From the NCBI RefSeq assembly GCF_002210165.1, contig NZ_AQQP01000002.1, positions 248,001 through 312,000 of the forward strand: DNA of 64,000 nt, read 5' to 3'. This document shows positions 35,456-44,194 of this stretch, one piece after another (position 1 is the stretch's first letter; each line of letters begins with the position of its first letter). Under the pieces are notes generated by a model. It searched no databases, had not been told where the DNA came from, and was given only the letters and a program-made list of their open reading frames with translations. A program made the translations under genes and the position numbers. The DNA is from Phaeobacter sp. 22II1-1F12B (GTDB lineage Bacteria > Pseudomonadota > Alphaproteobacteria > Rhodobacterales > Rhodobacteraceae).

Positions 35456-36222
35456 CCCTGAGAGCTGAGAACCTGTCGCTCGGTTATCATGAACATACCG
35501 TGATCAAAGATCTGGCCATCGAGTTGAAACGCGGCGACATGACCACGATACTCGGCCCGAACGGATGCGGGAAATCAACGCTGCTGAAAGCGCTCGCACG
35601 GTTGGTCAAGCCGTCGAATGGACGCGTCACGCTGGACGGCCGCGACGTCCACGCCCTGAACAGCCGAGCCTTGGCCCGCGAAATGGCGATCCTGCCGCAA
35701 TCGCCCCTCGCCCCGGAGGGCATCACTGTGGGCGATCTGGTCAAACGGGGCCGGACACCTTGGAGAGGCTTTCTCTCGCCGTGGAGCGAGGAAGATTCGC
35801 AAGCCTGCAGCGATGCGCTGGACGCCGTAGGATTGGCCGATATGACGGATCGTCCCGTACAGGAACTATCTGGTGGTCAGCGCCAGCGGGCATGGATTGC
35901 GCTTGTCCTGGCTCAGAGTGCGCCGCTTTTGTTGCTGGATGAACCCACGACCTACCTGGATCTGGTGCATCAGATCGATGTGCTCAGCCTGCTTCACAGG
36001 CGCAACGTGGATGATGGCCTGACAGTCATTAGTGTCCTGCATGACCTGAACCTCGCCGCCCGCTTTTCAGACACGCTCATCCTGCTGGGTCACCATGGAT
36101 TGGTCGCAATCGGGACACCGGAACAGGTCATCACGCCGGAAAACCTAGAGAAGTCCTTTAGCCTGAAATCGAAGGTCGTTCCCGATCCAGTGACCGGCCG
36201 TCCGATGGTCGTTCCGCTGTAG
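35452..36222 (+). CDS. Iron-siderophore/haem-type ABC transporter ATP-binding protein
   Basis: ATPase of 256 residues (FecE/FepC/HmuV class). Walker A is LGPNGCGKSTLL, the signature LSGGQRQRAWIALVLAQ, Walker B LLLLDEPTTYLD, with the switch His in VLHDLNLAA. It ends the four-gene import operon. Nearly 640 bases separate it from the next plus-strand gene, which starts a possible biosynthetic operon. Confidence 0.94.
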   Translation: MTLRAENLSLGYHEHTVIKDLAIELKRGDMTTILGPNGCGKSTLLKALARLVKPSNGRVTLDGRDVHALNSRALAREMAILPQSPLAPEGITVGDLVKRGRTPWRGFLSPWSEEDSQACSDALDAVGLADMTDRPVQELSGGQRQRAWIALVLAQSAPLLLLDEPTTYLDLVHQIDVLSLLHRRNVDDGLTVISVLHDLNLAARFSDTLILLGHHGLVAIGTPEQVITPENLEKSFSLKSKVVPDPVTGRPMVVPL

Positions 36223-36859
36223 GACGAAAAAAGTCTCGCGTATCATCGTTTACTCGCAAAGAACTCGACACCGGAATATTGGATCAGTCCGGCAATGGTA
36301 CCGGTGCAGCATTCCGGGCGAAAACTCCATCAAATACCCTTTCGTAATTTGGTGACTCTCTGGTCACGCGGAAGGAAGGTTCACAGATAATGCTCTTATA
36401 GATTCCGACACGGGGCCATTCTCTCGTGTGATGAGTTGCACGAGTTCGGACAGAGTAGGATTTCGACACCACCTCTGCACCGGTGTCATATCTATCCAAT
36501 TACAGCCGTCTGCTATGGAGCGATAACGCCCAAACGTTTTAACCCCGGATGCGGCCTTTTCAATGTTGCTGATTTAGCGGCAGCCATTAACTCGCGCGGT
36601 TTGTGTCTCCCGCTGGTCCGCAATGTTGCTCAGCGAGCGTACTGCGATTGTCTTTGACGCGAGCGCAGCTTTTCGCAAACGGACAACTAGAAGAGTTGAA
36701 CTGAAGCCGAAAATTCCGACGTCGCTGGGATAAACTATAGTCATATAGCCCGCGATCACCGTGGTGTTGTGACTCCGGTCCAATAGATTTCAAGAACACG
36801 ACGCAGGAGATCTCTGGAAAATGAGGCATGAGCAGCCTCCTTTTGCGGAGAACAATCAA
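36223..36859. other. 637-base region without a recognisable gene
   Basis: Composition is visibly less GC-rich than the flanking genes and stops are frequent in all frames. Short frames at 36284-36499 (minus), 36436-36657 (plus) and 36574-36783 (minus) do not resemble any family I know, although they could be relics of a decayed gene. The last 150 bases must hold the promoter of the downstream operon; an A/T-rich patch TAAACTATAGTCATATAG at about 36732-36749 may be part of it. No terminator hairpin was found after the ATPase gene. Confidence 0.5.
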
Positions 36860-37438
36860 ATGAGAACGACCATTGTCGTGGACGACGACCCTGCAACTAA
36901 CCCCCTGTTCGAGCAGGCCTTGGAACATATTGACCGCGGCTACCGCACGGCATTTTCCGCGGACACGCGTATCCGGCCGTCCCGCCTTGTAATCACGACA
37001 GCCCGTACCGGCGAGGTGGCTTGCGCCGCGAGTATCCGATGCCACTACGAGACTTTCTTTTCGCAGCAATACCTTGACGTGCCGGTCAACGAGATACTGT
37101 CGCGGCGTAGCGGGTTGGCGGTGGTACCCGAGGCGATCCTTGAGGTTGGGGGACTTGCGTGCAGCTCACCGTTTTCAGCCTATCCGACGCTGCGCGCGGT
37201 CTTCCAGTGGGGACGAGAGCGCGGAATTGGCTGGGGCCTTTTCACCGCTACCACCGAGATACGGCGACTGATCCAAAGGGCGCGCATCACGCCGCTCATG
37301 CTGGCGCCAGCGGAAGCCAACCGGGTACAGGATCCGAGCCAATGGGGCGATTACTATGACCATGATCCATGGGTTTGCGCCTTTCGCGATCCGGTTCAGG
37401 CAGCGGATGACGCGATGCCGCGTGCGGAGACGGCATGA
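36860..37438 (+). CDS. Thermostable-hemolysin-family protein (GNAT/AHL-synthase-like fold)
   Basis: A 192-residue protein from the ATG at 36860, preceded by GCGGAG; an ATG at 36821 would add 13 residues. I place it in the thermostable hemolysin family (PF12261), named after a Vibrio protein. The pattern FEQALEHIDRGYRTAFSAD, then a strand VITTARTGEVACAASIRCHY, then AILEVGGLACSSPFSAYPTLR and GWGLFTATTEIRRLIQRARI resembles GNAT enzymes and acyl-homoserine-lactone synthases more than a toxin. No signal peptide is seen, so haemolysin activity is doubtful. It leads a tight operon with a ligase, an SDR and a dioxygenase, so an acyl or amino transfer role is inferred. Confidence 0.75.
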   Translation: MRTTIVVDDDPATNPLFEQALEHIDRGYRTAFSADTRIRPSRLVITTARTGEVACAASIRCHYETFFSQQYLDVPVNEILSRRSGLAVVPEAILEVGGLACSSPFSAYPTLRAVFQWGRERGIGWGLFTATTEIRRLIQRARITPLMLAPAEANRVQDPSQWGDYYDHDPWVCAFRDPVQAADDAMPRAETA

Positions 37439-38871
37439 TGACTAATCGTGTTTTCCGGGCGCTGGCCCTGCATGCGCTTCAAACCCCGTTAAAGGTCGCA
37501 CTGCGCTGTGGTGCAAGATCCATCTCTTATGGCGCGCTGGCGGCGTTTCTCGCCGAAAGCGCCGAAGCGCTGGCAGACAGTCCACGGGTTGTCGGGATAA
37601 GCACCAGCGATCCGTTGGAGGCGGCACTCGCCGATCTTGCATTGACCTTTTACGGCCATGTCGTGGTGCACGTGCCGCCGTTCTTTTCACCCACCCAAAG
37701 GGCGCATATTGCCGAGGCGGCCTGTATCGAGAGCTTCATCGGTACGTCTGACGCGTCGGTAGCAACCGAAATTCTGCCACGTCCCGAGGATTGCCCGCCG
37801 CTGGACGGTCCGCGGAACCTGCCTGTCTCCGGTTCGCGGCGGATCATATTCACATCGGGGTCATCCGGGACGCCGAAGGGTGTGCTTATCGGTGAACGTC
37901 AGATGGCCGCAGCGATTGCCGGGCTGGAAAAGGCGATTTTGCCGCGTTCGCGCGATACGCATCTTTCGCTTCTCCCGGTTGCGCAGTTGCTGGAACAGAT
38001 AGCCGGTATCTACCTGCCGCTTTTGGCCGGAGCCGAGGTCTGCTTCTGTCCCGAAGCGCTGACTGCTCTGTTTGGTGGCCCGATGGGGCCGGTGATGGCG
38101 ATAATGGAAGCCGCCCAGCCAACCACGACGATCCTCGTTCCGGCGCTGCTCGCAAGGATCGTGTCCGAACTGAAGGCGATGAAGTGTAACGCTCCCGAAA
38201 ACCTGCGGCTTGTTGCAGTGGGAGGCGCAAAGACCTCTCCCGCCCTGCTGGCCGACGCCAAAGCCCACGGCCTGCCCGTCTACGAGGGATACGGCCTTTC
38301 GGAATGTTGCTCGGTCGTGTCCATGGACCGACCAAGTAACCCACAACCGGGAACTGTGGGTGAAATTCTGGACGGGGTCCGAGTGCGCATAGACAATGGC
38401 GAGATCGTCGTGGCCGGTCCCACCGTCATGGAGGGCTATATTGGGCAAGCGCCGGTAACCGGAGAATGGCACACCGGCGATCTCGGCCGGATCGAGAATG
38501 GCCGCCTGATCGTCGAGGGACGCAAGGACTGGCTGATCGTCACGCCGCAGGGGCGCAATATCAATCCCGAATGGGTCGAATCCTGCCTTTGCGCAGACCC
38601 GGACATTCCCGCCGCCGGGCTTCTCCTTGCAGAGGACGACAAGCTCGAGATCATAGCGGTTATCACGGCGTCGGTTGAACCGAACCGCATTGAACATCTG
38701 ATGGACGACTTGCCACAATACGCCCGTCCGGCGCGGGTACGTTTCGCGCCCGCCTCGCAACAGGGGCTCCTGAAGCCCGGCGGCGGAATCGACCGGAGCC
38801 AGCTCGGGCATCTGTCGACGGTTCTTCCGTCCCATTCTCTTTACAATGAACAAAAGGAGCGGGTCGCATGA
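37435..38871 (+). CDS. Adenylate-forming enzyme (AMP-binding ligase family)
   Basis: ANL-superfamily enzyme of 478 residues that should activate a carboxylic acid with ATP. Core motifs are the P-loop TSGSSGTPKG (residues 140-149), EGYGLSECCSVVS, and GEWHTGDLGRIENGRLIVEGRKDWL with the hinge. The usual A10 lysine near the C-terminus is not evident: the segment reads LLKPGGGIDR where NGK-type motifs normally stand. The C-terminal lid also looks short. It overlaps the gene before it and the SDR after it by four bases. No carrier protein is nearby, so the acceptor may be CoA or the transferase partner. Confidence 0.85.
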   Translation: MMTNRVFRALALHALQTPLKVALRCGARSISYGALAAFLAESAEALADSPRVVGISTSDPLEAALADLALTFYGHVVVHVPPFFSPTQRAHIAEAACIESFIGTSDASVATEILPRPEDCPPLDGPRNLPVSGSRRIIFTSGSSGTPKGVLIGERQMAAAIAGLEKAILPRSRDTHLSLLPVAQLLEQIAGIYLPLLAGAEVCFCPEALTALFGGPMGPVMAIMEAAQPTTTILVPALLARIVSELKAMKCNAPENLRLVAVGGAKTSPALLADAKAHGLPVYEGYGLSECCSVVSMDRPSNPQPGTVGEILDGVRVRIDNGEIVVAGPTVMEGYIGQAPVTGEWHTGDLGRIENGRLIVEGRKDWLIVTPQGRNINPEWVESCLCADPDIPAAGLLLAEDDKLEIIAVITASVEPNRIEHLMDDLPQYARPARVRFAPASQQGLLKPGGGIDRSQLGHLSTVLPSHSLYNEQKERVA

Positions 38872-39671
38872 CGCCCAGGACACCCCTTGCCCTGATTACC
38901 GGGGCCGGTTCCGGTATCGGTCGCGCACTTGCCATCGAAGCCGCCCGTTCAGGTTATGACCTTGTCCTTGTCGGACGCAGAAAGGCGCAGCTTGAGGAAA
39001 CGGCAAAACTGCTGGAGGCCGGGAAGGTACAACTTGTCACGGCCGATATCACTACGCCTGAAGGCCGCGCCGCAATCACCGCTGCGGCCGGGGACCGGCT
39101 GGACATGCTGGTGAACAATGCCGGAAGGTTGGCAGTAGGGCGGCTGACCGACCTCGGCGATGAAGAAATCGCGCAGACGATCGGCACAAACCTGACCGCC
39201 GCCATGCTGCTGACCCGCGATCTTGTCCCGGCCCTGTCGATGGCGCAGGGACGGATCGTCAACGTCGGCTCGATGTTCGGCCTGATCGCCTTCCCTTACT
39301 TCACCGCTTATTCGGCCACGAAATTTGCCCTTCGCGGCCTGTCGGACGCGCTGCGCCGTGAACTGTCGGAATTCGGCATCGCGGTTACTTATGTCGCGCC
39401 CCGCGCGACGCGCACGCCAGCTCAAGAAACCTTCGCTCATCTGGTCGAGCCTTTCGGCATGGCGCTGGACGACCCAGAGCGCGTTGCCAGGCGCGCTTGG
39501 GGCGGCATCATGGCGGGCCAAAAGACGATTTATCCCGGTTTCGGCGAACGTGTCTTTGCGCTGGTACAGGCTTTCGCGCCATCGCTGATCGACACCGCGC
39601 TGACCTACAAGGCCGGAACCGCCAAGGCGCAGGCCGCCCTCAACTCCTATTGCAGACAGAAAGAAGCTTGA
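38868..39671 (+). CDS. Short-chain dehydrogenase/reductase in the T_hemolysin operon
   Basis: SDR of 267 residues. The cofactor loop is ITGAGSGIGRA with a following RRKAQ that suggests NADP(H). The NNAG motif is seen in MLVNNAGRLAVG, the catalytic Ser in VNVGSMFG, and the YxxxK pair in YSATKFALRG. A short C-terminal tail (GERVFALVQAFAPSLIDTAL) resembles SDRs of fatty-acyl or polyketide reduction. Four-base overlap with the ligase gene and a three-base gap to the dioxygenase gene place it firmly in the same transcript. Substrate unknown. Confidence 0.9.
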   Translation: MTPRTPLALITGAGSGIGRALAIEAARSGYDLVLVGRRKAQLEETAKLLEAGKVQLVTADITTPEGRAAITAAAGDRLDMLVNNAGRLAVGRLTDLGDEEIAQTIGTNLTAAMLLTRDLVPALSMAQGRIVNVGSMFGLIAFPYFTAYSATKFALRGLSDALRRELSEFGIAVTYVAPRATRTPAQETFAHLVEPFGMALDDPERVARRAWGGIMAGQKTIYPGFGERVFALVQAFAPSLIDTALTYKAGTAKAQAALNSYCRQKEA

Positions 39672-39674
39672 TCC

Positions 39675-40535
39675 ATGAGCTACAACATCATCCGCCCTAC
39701 GACAGAGGGGCAATCCGTGACAGACGTTTTCGTCTCAACGCAGATCCAAGCGCACCTGAAAGAAGATGGCTGGACCGTGCTGCGCGGCTTTCGCCCCGAT
39801 ATGGCGGCGTTCAGCAAATTGACCACGGCGCTGTGCCGCAAGATCACGTTCGACCCGGCACGAGAATACGGGGACGCCAATACGCAGAAAGTCGACGCCG
39901 GAACCGGCCCAATCGGCCTGCATACAGAGAACGGCAACACGCCTGTGTGTCCCGATATCGTCGCCTTCTACAGCCCTGTCGCGGCTTTCGAGGGCTCGCA
40001 GACGACCGTGTGCGACGGGCGTCAGGTCTTCGGCGCGATGAGTGATATGCAAAAGGCCCGCTGGCAGCGCGACATGATTGTAGAGCGTTACCTGCCAGAG
40101 CAGCTGTGGAAGCGGTATCTGGCCAACGAGCACCCTGCGATTTCGCAACCCGAAGAGGTCACACCGGAACATGTAGAACAGTTTCGAGCCGCGATCCCGA
40201 ACCAGGATTTCGACATGCTGGAGGATGGAGGCATCAATTACCGCCTGACCGTGGCACCGGTGCGTGGCTCTGCCCTGTCAGGCGGGCAGGGATTTGCAAA
40301 CGCGGTGCTTGGTCCATCACACAATTACGCGCCGCCGCGCTACCGGTTCGGCGATGCGGATGTCATCAACCAAGACGAGATCGAGGAGTTACGTGCACTG
40401 GCCGAGACCTGCACGCATGAGATCAATTGGCAGGATGGCGACATCGCCGTTCTGGACAACACACGCGTAATGCACGGTCGTCGCGCCATCGTCGACACCA
40501 ACCGGCAGCTTTTCATCGGCATGGGCAACCTCTGA
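39675..40535 (+). CDS. TauD/SyrP-like Fe(II)/2-oxoglutarate dioxygenase
   Basis: Non-haem iron oxygenase of 286 residues. The iron ligands are His83 and Glu85 in GLHTENGNTP, and His267 in DNTRVMHGRRA; Arg277 is placed to bind 2-oxoglutarate. HxE instead of HxD is common in the SyrP/clavaminate synthase-like branch, which hydroxylates or desaturates amino-acid-derived intermediates, often while bound to a carrier. Here no carrier protein is encoded. The internal ATG at 39717 is not in frame. It is the fourth gene of the operon. Confidence 0.88.
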   Translation: MSYNIIRPTTEGQSVTDVFVSTQIQAHLKEDGWTVLRGFRPDMAAFSKLTTALCRKITFDPAREYGDANTQKVDAGTGPIGLHTENGNTPVCPDIVAFYSPVAAFEGSQTTVCDGRQVFGAMSDMQKARWQRDMIVERYLPEQLWKRYLANEHPAISQPEEVTPEHVEQFRAAIPNQDFDMLEDGGINYRLTVAPVRGSALSGGQGFANAVLGPSHNYAPPRYRFGDADVINQDEIEELRALAETCTHEINWQDGDIAVLDNTRVMHGRRAIVDTNRQLFIGMGNL

Positions 40536-40585
40536 CCCTTCCCGGCCGGTTCTACTCGCCAACCCCATCAAATGAGACCAAGACC

Positions 40586-40981
40586 ATGAAACAATTAGCG
40601 ACCCTTTTCCTGATTTCTCTGTTTGCCGCCTGCCCGGCGCTGGCCGATCCCATCGAAGGTCTGTGGCGCACCGCGCCGGATGACCATGGGGACGTCGGCT
40701 TTATCCGTGTCGGCAGTTGCGGGGAAAGCTACTGTGGCGTGCTGGAGCGGGCGGAAAACGCGCAAGGCAAGGCGATCCAACCCGATACTCTGGGGCGCAA
40801 GATCGTCTGGAACCTGACTCACAGCGATTCTAACGAGTACAAGGGCCGGATTTACGCCCCGGACCGGGACAAGGAATACATGTCGAAGCTGGAGCTTTCA
40901 GGCGACCGCATCTCGGTCAACGGATGCGTTCTCGGCGGCTTGATCTGCCGAAACGGAGGCCAGTGGACACGGGAAGAGTAA
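40586..40981 (+). CDS. DUF2147 secreted protein
   Basis: A 131-residue protein with a signal peptide (LATLFLISLFAACPALA, then DPIEGLWRT). DUF2147 proteins are small beta-rich periplasmic proteins of unknown function that may bind lipophilic compounds. The start PIEGLWRTAPDD, the Cys pair in VGSCGESYCGVLER, and ISVNGCVLGGLICRNGGQW at the end are characteristic. It begins 50 bases after the dioxygenase stop and is followed by an intrinsic-type hairpin, so it is probably the last gene of the operon. A role in holding or carrying the product is speculative. Confidence 0.83.
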   Translation: MKQLATLFLISLFAACPALADPIEGLWRTAPDDHGDVGFIRVGSCGESYCGVLERAENAQGKAIQPDTLGRKIVWNLTHSDSNEYKGRIYAPDRDKEYMSKLELSGDRISVNGCVLGGLICRNGGQWTREE

Positions 40982-41026
40982 GCCAGATGTCGGCGTGCGG
41001 CCGGGTACCGCGAACCCAATGCAAAC

Positions 41027-41052
41027 AACAGGTCCTTCCCGGAGGGCCTGTT
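41027..41052 (+). terminator. Terminator-like hairpin after the DUF2147 gene
   Basis: Ten-base arms AACAGGTCCT (41027-41036) and AGGGCCTGTT (41043-41052) pair with one G-U and a six-base loop. The following bases are TTCGCCGTTTCC, a broken T-tract. It marks the likely end of the five-gene operon. Confidence 0.6.
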
Positions 41053-41158
41053 CGCCGTTTCCAAGGCGCGGAATGACGCAGGCCGTCAAGGCAAGTCGTC
41101 ATTGCCCTCGCGCCTTTCTTGCCTTCTCATAGCTCATACGAACTTCGAGGATAGTTCC

Positions 41159-41701
41159 ATGCAGCACGTAGGGTCCATGCAGGCCAGCACGCTGAAATAC
41201 GTGACCGCCTTCCTGATCGGCAGCGTCGTCTTTTTCGTATTCGACGTGGCGAGCGACATCTACGAACGCGTAATCGCCAGCAATGCGCCAAGTCTGCTTG
41301 ACCTGACGCACCTGTTCTTCGAGGTATTCTCGGCCGGGGCGCTGATCCTTGCGATCCGAATCCTTATTCGCCAATTGCGCTGGCTTCAGGCACGCAACGC
41401 GAGACAGTCGGAATCCCTCAGTTTCCTGCGCGGCGAGATGGACAGTTTCGTGCACGGAAAGTTCGATGAGTGGACACTCACACCAGCGGAGCGTGACATC
41501 GCGATGTACATGCTGAAGGGGCTGAGCATCGCCGAGATCGCTTCGGCAAGGTCCACCGCCGAGGGTACCGTAAAGGCGCAGACCTCAAATATCTTCCGCA
41601 AGACGGGCGTTGCGTCGCGTTTGGAACTGATGAGCCTTTTCATGGACGAGTTTCTGGATGTCGGTGCGGGAATTGGCGCCAGGCAGAGACAGGTTGGATA
41701 G
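41159..41701 (+). CDS. Membrane-anchored LuxR-type transcription regulator
   Basis: A 180-residue protein from the ATG at 41159; an in-frame TTG at 41102 is less likely. Two membrane helices are visible at about residues 12-32 (YVTAFLIGSVVFFVFDVAS) and 50-68 (FFEVFSAGALILAIRILI), then a charged, likely coiled linker, then a LuxR/FixJ-type helix-turn-helix: LTPAERDIAMYMLKGLSIAEI followed by TVKAQTSNIFRKTGV. There is no receiver or autoinducer domain. It would bind DNA from the membrane, sensing envelope state or a membrane-active compound. Its place after the T_hemolysin operon makes that operon a candidate target. Confidence 0.85.
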   Translation: MQHVGSMQASTLKYVTAFLIGSVVFFVFDVASDIYERVIASNAPSLLDLTHLFFEVFSAGALILAIRILIRQLRWLQARNARQSESLSFLRGEMDSFVHGKFDEWTLTPAERDIAMYMLKGLSIAEIASARSTAEGTVKAQTSNIFRKTGVASRLELMSLFMDEFLDVGAGIGARQRQVG

Positions 41702-41964
41702 CCGCGTGTCGGAAACCGGAAGAACGGTCGTTTCCGCATCGATTGATCGAAATTCTACAGTGCGGTGTGGGCCATCATGGAAGTGGCGCCGCGATCACCT
41801 CTGCAAGCTTCAAAGCCGTCCTTATTGAGAATCGCAGCGAACGACATCTCTCCGCCCCGTTGGCACTGATATCTCGGCATCCCGACTACTGGAGGCATAT
41901 CACCGCAGACGAAGCTTGCGCCGCTGAACGCTTCATCAAGTCTTCAGAGATCGTAAAGAAGGAA

Positions 41965-42041
41965 TGGTAGCGGAGGAGGGACTTGAACCCCCGACACGCG
42001 GATTATGATTCCGCTGCTCTAACCGACTGAGCTACTCCGCC
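41965..42041 (-). tRNA. tRNA-Met (CAT anticodon, elongator type)
   Basis: A 77-base gene on the minus strand with the 3' CCA encoded. The acceptor stem GGCGGAG pairs with CTCCGCT (first pair G-U), the anticodon arm is GCGGA-ATCATAA-TCCGC and the T arm is GGGGG-TTCAAGT-CCCTC. The G-U first pair is unlike the C-A mismatch of initiator tRNA, so an elongator tRNA-Met is favoured; a CAT-to-lysidine tRNA-Ile cannot be excluded fully, but the arm sequence matches alphaproteobacterial elongator Met. Confidence 0.93.
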
Positions 42042-42096
42042 ATAAGCGAGGCCGGACGTACGGCAGGTGAGCCGGGCCGTCAAGCCTGAAATCGCA

Positions 42097-43128
42097 CTAT
42101 TTCGCCCGAACCGTATCGATCATGAGCTGAACATTGTCGGGGTCGGCATCCGGCGTGATCCCGTGGCCAAGATTGAAGATATGCGGCCCGCCGGAAAAGG
42201 CATCTACGATGGCACGCGTCTCGTCGATTAGCGCCTGCCCGCCCGTCACCATATGCGACGAGGCGAGATTGCCCTGAACGCAGCCGTCCCGCTGTACGTG
42301 CTCTACCGCCCAGTCGAGATCGACAGAATTGTCGAGAGCGACACAATCCGCGCCGGTCGCCTTGGCAAAGCCCTCGTACTTGGGTCCCGCTTCGCGCGGG
42401 AAGGCGATGACGGGAATGCCTGGATGACGCGCCTTGAGCTCGGCGATGATTCTCGCAGCCGGGGCCAGCGCATATTTGTCGAATGCTTCGCCAGAGAGTG
42501 ACCCGGCCCAGCTATCGAACAGCTTGACGCATTCCGCGCCCGCCGAAATCTGGCGCGACAGGTATTCTATGGTCGCCTCGGTGATCAGGTCCAGCAGGGC
42601 TTCGAACACTTGGGTATCTTCCTGCCGCAGCAAGTGCGCAGGCCCCTGATCGGGCGTTCCCTTGCCCGCGATCATATAGGTCGCAACCGTCCATGGCGCA
42701 CCCGCAAAGCCGATCAGCGTCGTGTCCGACGGCAGCTCCCGCGACAGGATCTGCACTGTCTCGTAAATCGGGCCCAGCGTGTCGTGAATGTCATCAACCG
42801 GTTTCAGCGCATCCAGATCGCGCTGCGACGTGATGGTCGACAGACGCGGCCCCTCGCCGGTCACGAACCACAGATCCGCGCCCAGCGCCTGCGGGACCAG
42901 CAGGATATCCGCAAAAAGAATCGCCGCATCGAAATCGTACCGGCGGATCGGCTGAAGCGTTACTTCGGCCGCGAGTTCGGGGTTGTAGCAGAGCGACAGG
43001 AAGTCCCCGGCTTTTTCCCGCGTGGCGCGGTATTCGGGAAGATAGCGGCCTGCCTGCCGCATCATCCAGATCGCCGGGGTTTCGAGAATTTCGCCCGCCA
43101 AGGCGCGCAACAGTTTCTTCTGGCTCAT
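42097..43128 (-). CDS. hemE: Uroporphyrinogen decarboxylase
   Basis: Haem pathway enzyme of 343 residues that removes four carboxyl groups from uroporphyrinogen III to give coproporphyrinogen III. Start at 43128 ([10 protein letters not shown]), with a G-run just upstream; an ATG at 43140 adds four residues. The family motif [15 protein letters not shown] holds the substrate-binding arginines, followed by the catalytic-type Asp in [16 protein letters not shown]. The late [24 protein letters not shown] is typical. It diverges from hemC across about 100 bases. Confidence 0.96.
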   Translation of the reverse strand: MSQKKLLRALAGEILETPAIWMMRQAGRYLPEYRATREKAGDFLSLCYNPELAAEVTLQPIRRYDFDAAILFADILLVPQALGADLWFVTGEGPRLSTITSQRDLDALKPVDDIHDTLGPIYETVQILSRELPSDTTLIGFAGAPWTVATYMIAGKGTPDQGPAHLLRQEDTQVFEALLDLITEATIEYLSRQISAGAECVKLFDSWAGSLSGEAFDKYALAPAARIIAELKARHPGIPVIAFPREAGPKYEGFAKATGADCVALDNSVDLDWAVEHVQRDGCVQGNLASSHMVTGGQALIDETRAIVDAFSGGPHIFNLGHGITPDADPDNVQLMIDTVRAK

Positions 43129-43231
43129 ATCGCCCCCCATGAATGCTTTTGCGATGGGTCGCGGCCAGAGACCGAAATGTCAAGCGTCAGGCCTGTTGTC
43201 ACGCTTCGTTGCGACGATTAGAGACAGGTAC

Positions 43232-44179
43232 ATGACAACTGAACTCCCCTCCCCCGCCACCCCGCTCAGGATCGGCACGCGCGGCTCTCCGCTCGCTCTT
43301 GCGCAAGCGCATGAAACGGCCCTGCGGCTGGGCAATGCCTTTGGCCTCGAACCGGATTCATTCGAAGTCGTGGTGATCCAGACCACCGGTGACCGGGTAC
43401 AGGACCGGGCGCTGCGCGAAATCGGCGGCAAGGGGCTATTCACCCGCGAGATCGAACAGGATCTGCTGACAGGCAAGATCGACATCGCCGTCCATTCGAT
43501 GAAGGACATGCCGGTTCTGCAACCCGAGGGGCTGCTGCTTGACACCTATCTGCGGCGCGAGGATATGCGCGACGCCTTCGTCTCGCTCAAAGTCGGCTCA
43601 ATCGCGGAACTGGCCGAGGGTGCGGTTGTGGGAACATCCAGCCTGCGACGGAAATCGCAGCTGCTCCACCGACGGCCCGACCTGCAGGTTGTCGAATTCC
43701 GGGGCAACGTGCAGACCCGCCTGCGCAAGCTGGCCGACGAAGTCGCCGAATGTACCTTTCTGGCGATGGCAGGGCTTAACCGGCTTGGCATGACCGATGT
43801 GCCAGCTCGTGCCATCGACGTCGACGATATGCTGCCCGCCGTAGCGCAGGGTGCCATCGGCATCGAACGCCGTTCAGACGATACGCGCGTCGCGAAGCTA
43901 CTCGAAGCGGTTCATGATGCAGAGACCGGCAAGCGCCTTGCAGCTGAACGCGCCTTTCTGGCCGCGCTCGACGGTTCCTGCGAAACGCCGATTGCGGGAC
44001 TGGCCGAACTCGACGGCGGAGAGCTGCGTCTGCGCGGACAGGTGCTTCGCCCGGACGGATCCGAAGCGATCGACGACGATCAGACCTGCCCGGTGGAAGA
44101 CGGCGCCATGCTTGGCCGGGAAATGGCCGTCAAACTGCTCGACAGGGCAGGCCCGGGCTTTTTCGACTGGCGAGAATAG
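43232..44179 (+). CDS. hemC: Porphobilinogen deaminase (hydroxymethylbilane synthase)
   Basis: Haem pathway enzyme of 315 residues that joins four porphobilinogen units to hydroxymethylbilane. The ATG at 43232 gives the normal N-terminus LRIGTRGSPLALAQAHE; an upstream extension to 43139 overlaps the hemE leader and was rejected. The catalytic Asp-Met region is VHSMKDMPV, and the dipyrromethane cofactor Cys is in ALDGSCETPIAG. The gene is followed 15 bases later by two Lin0512-family genes. Confidence 0.96.
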   Translation: MTTELPSPATPLRIGTRGSPLALAQAHETALRLGNAFGLEPDSFEVVVIQTTGDRVQDRALREIGGKGLFTREIEQDLLTGKIDIAVHSMKDMPVLQPEGLLLDTYLRREDMRDAFVSLKVGSIAELAEGAVVGTSSLRRKSQLLHRRPDLQVVEFRGNVQTRLRKLADEVAECTFLAMAGLNRLGMTDVPARAIDVDDMLPAVAQGAIGIERRSDDTRVAKLLEAVHDAETGKRLAAERAFLAALDGSCETPIAGLAELDGGELRLRGQVLRPDGSEAIDDDQTCPVEDGAMLGREMAVKLLDRAGPGFFDWRE

Positions 44180-44194
44180 GTTGAGAGGATTGCG

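Noticed and set aside
36436-36783. Short frames on both strands in the 36223-36859 gap
   Set aside because: No recognisable family, overlapping in opposite directions and with poor codon composition; at most relics.
36860-37438. Literal reading of the T_hemolysin gene as a toxin
   Set aside because: No signal peptide or membrane-active segment, and the operon partners are biosynthetic enzymes; the family name is historic.
41743-41970. 75-codon plus-strand frame running into the tRNA
   Set aside because: TTG start, no ribosome site, overlaps the tRNA-Met gene; composition not gene-like.
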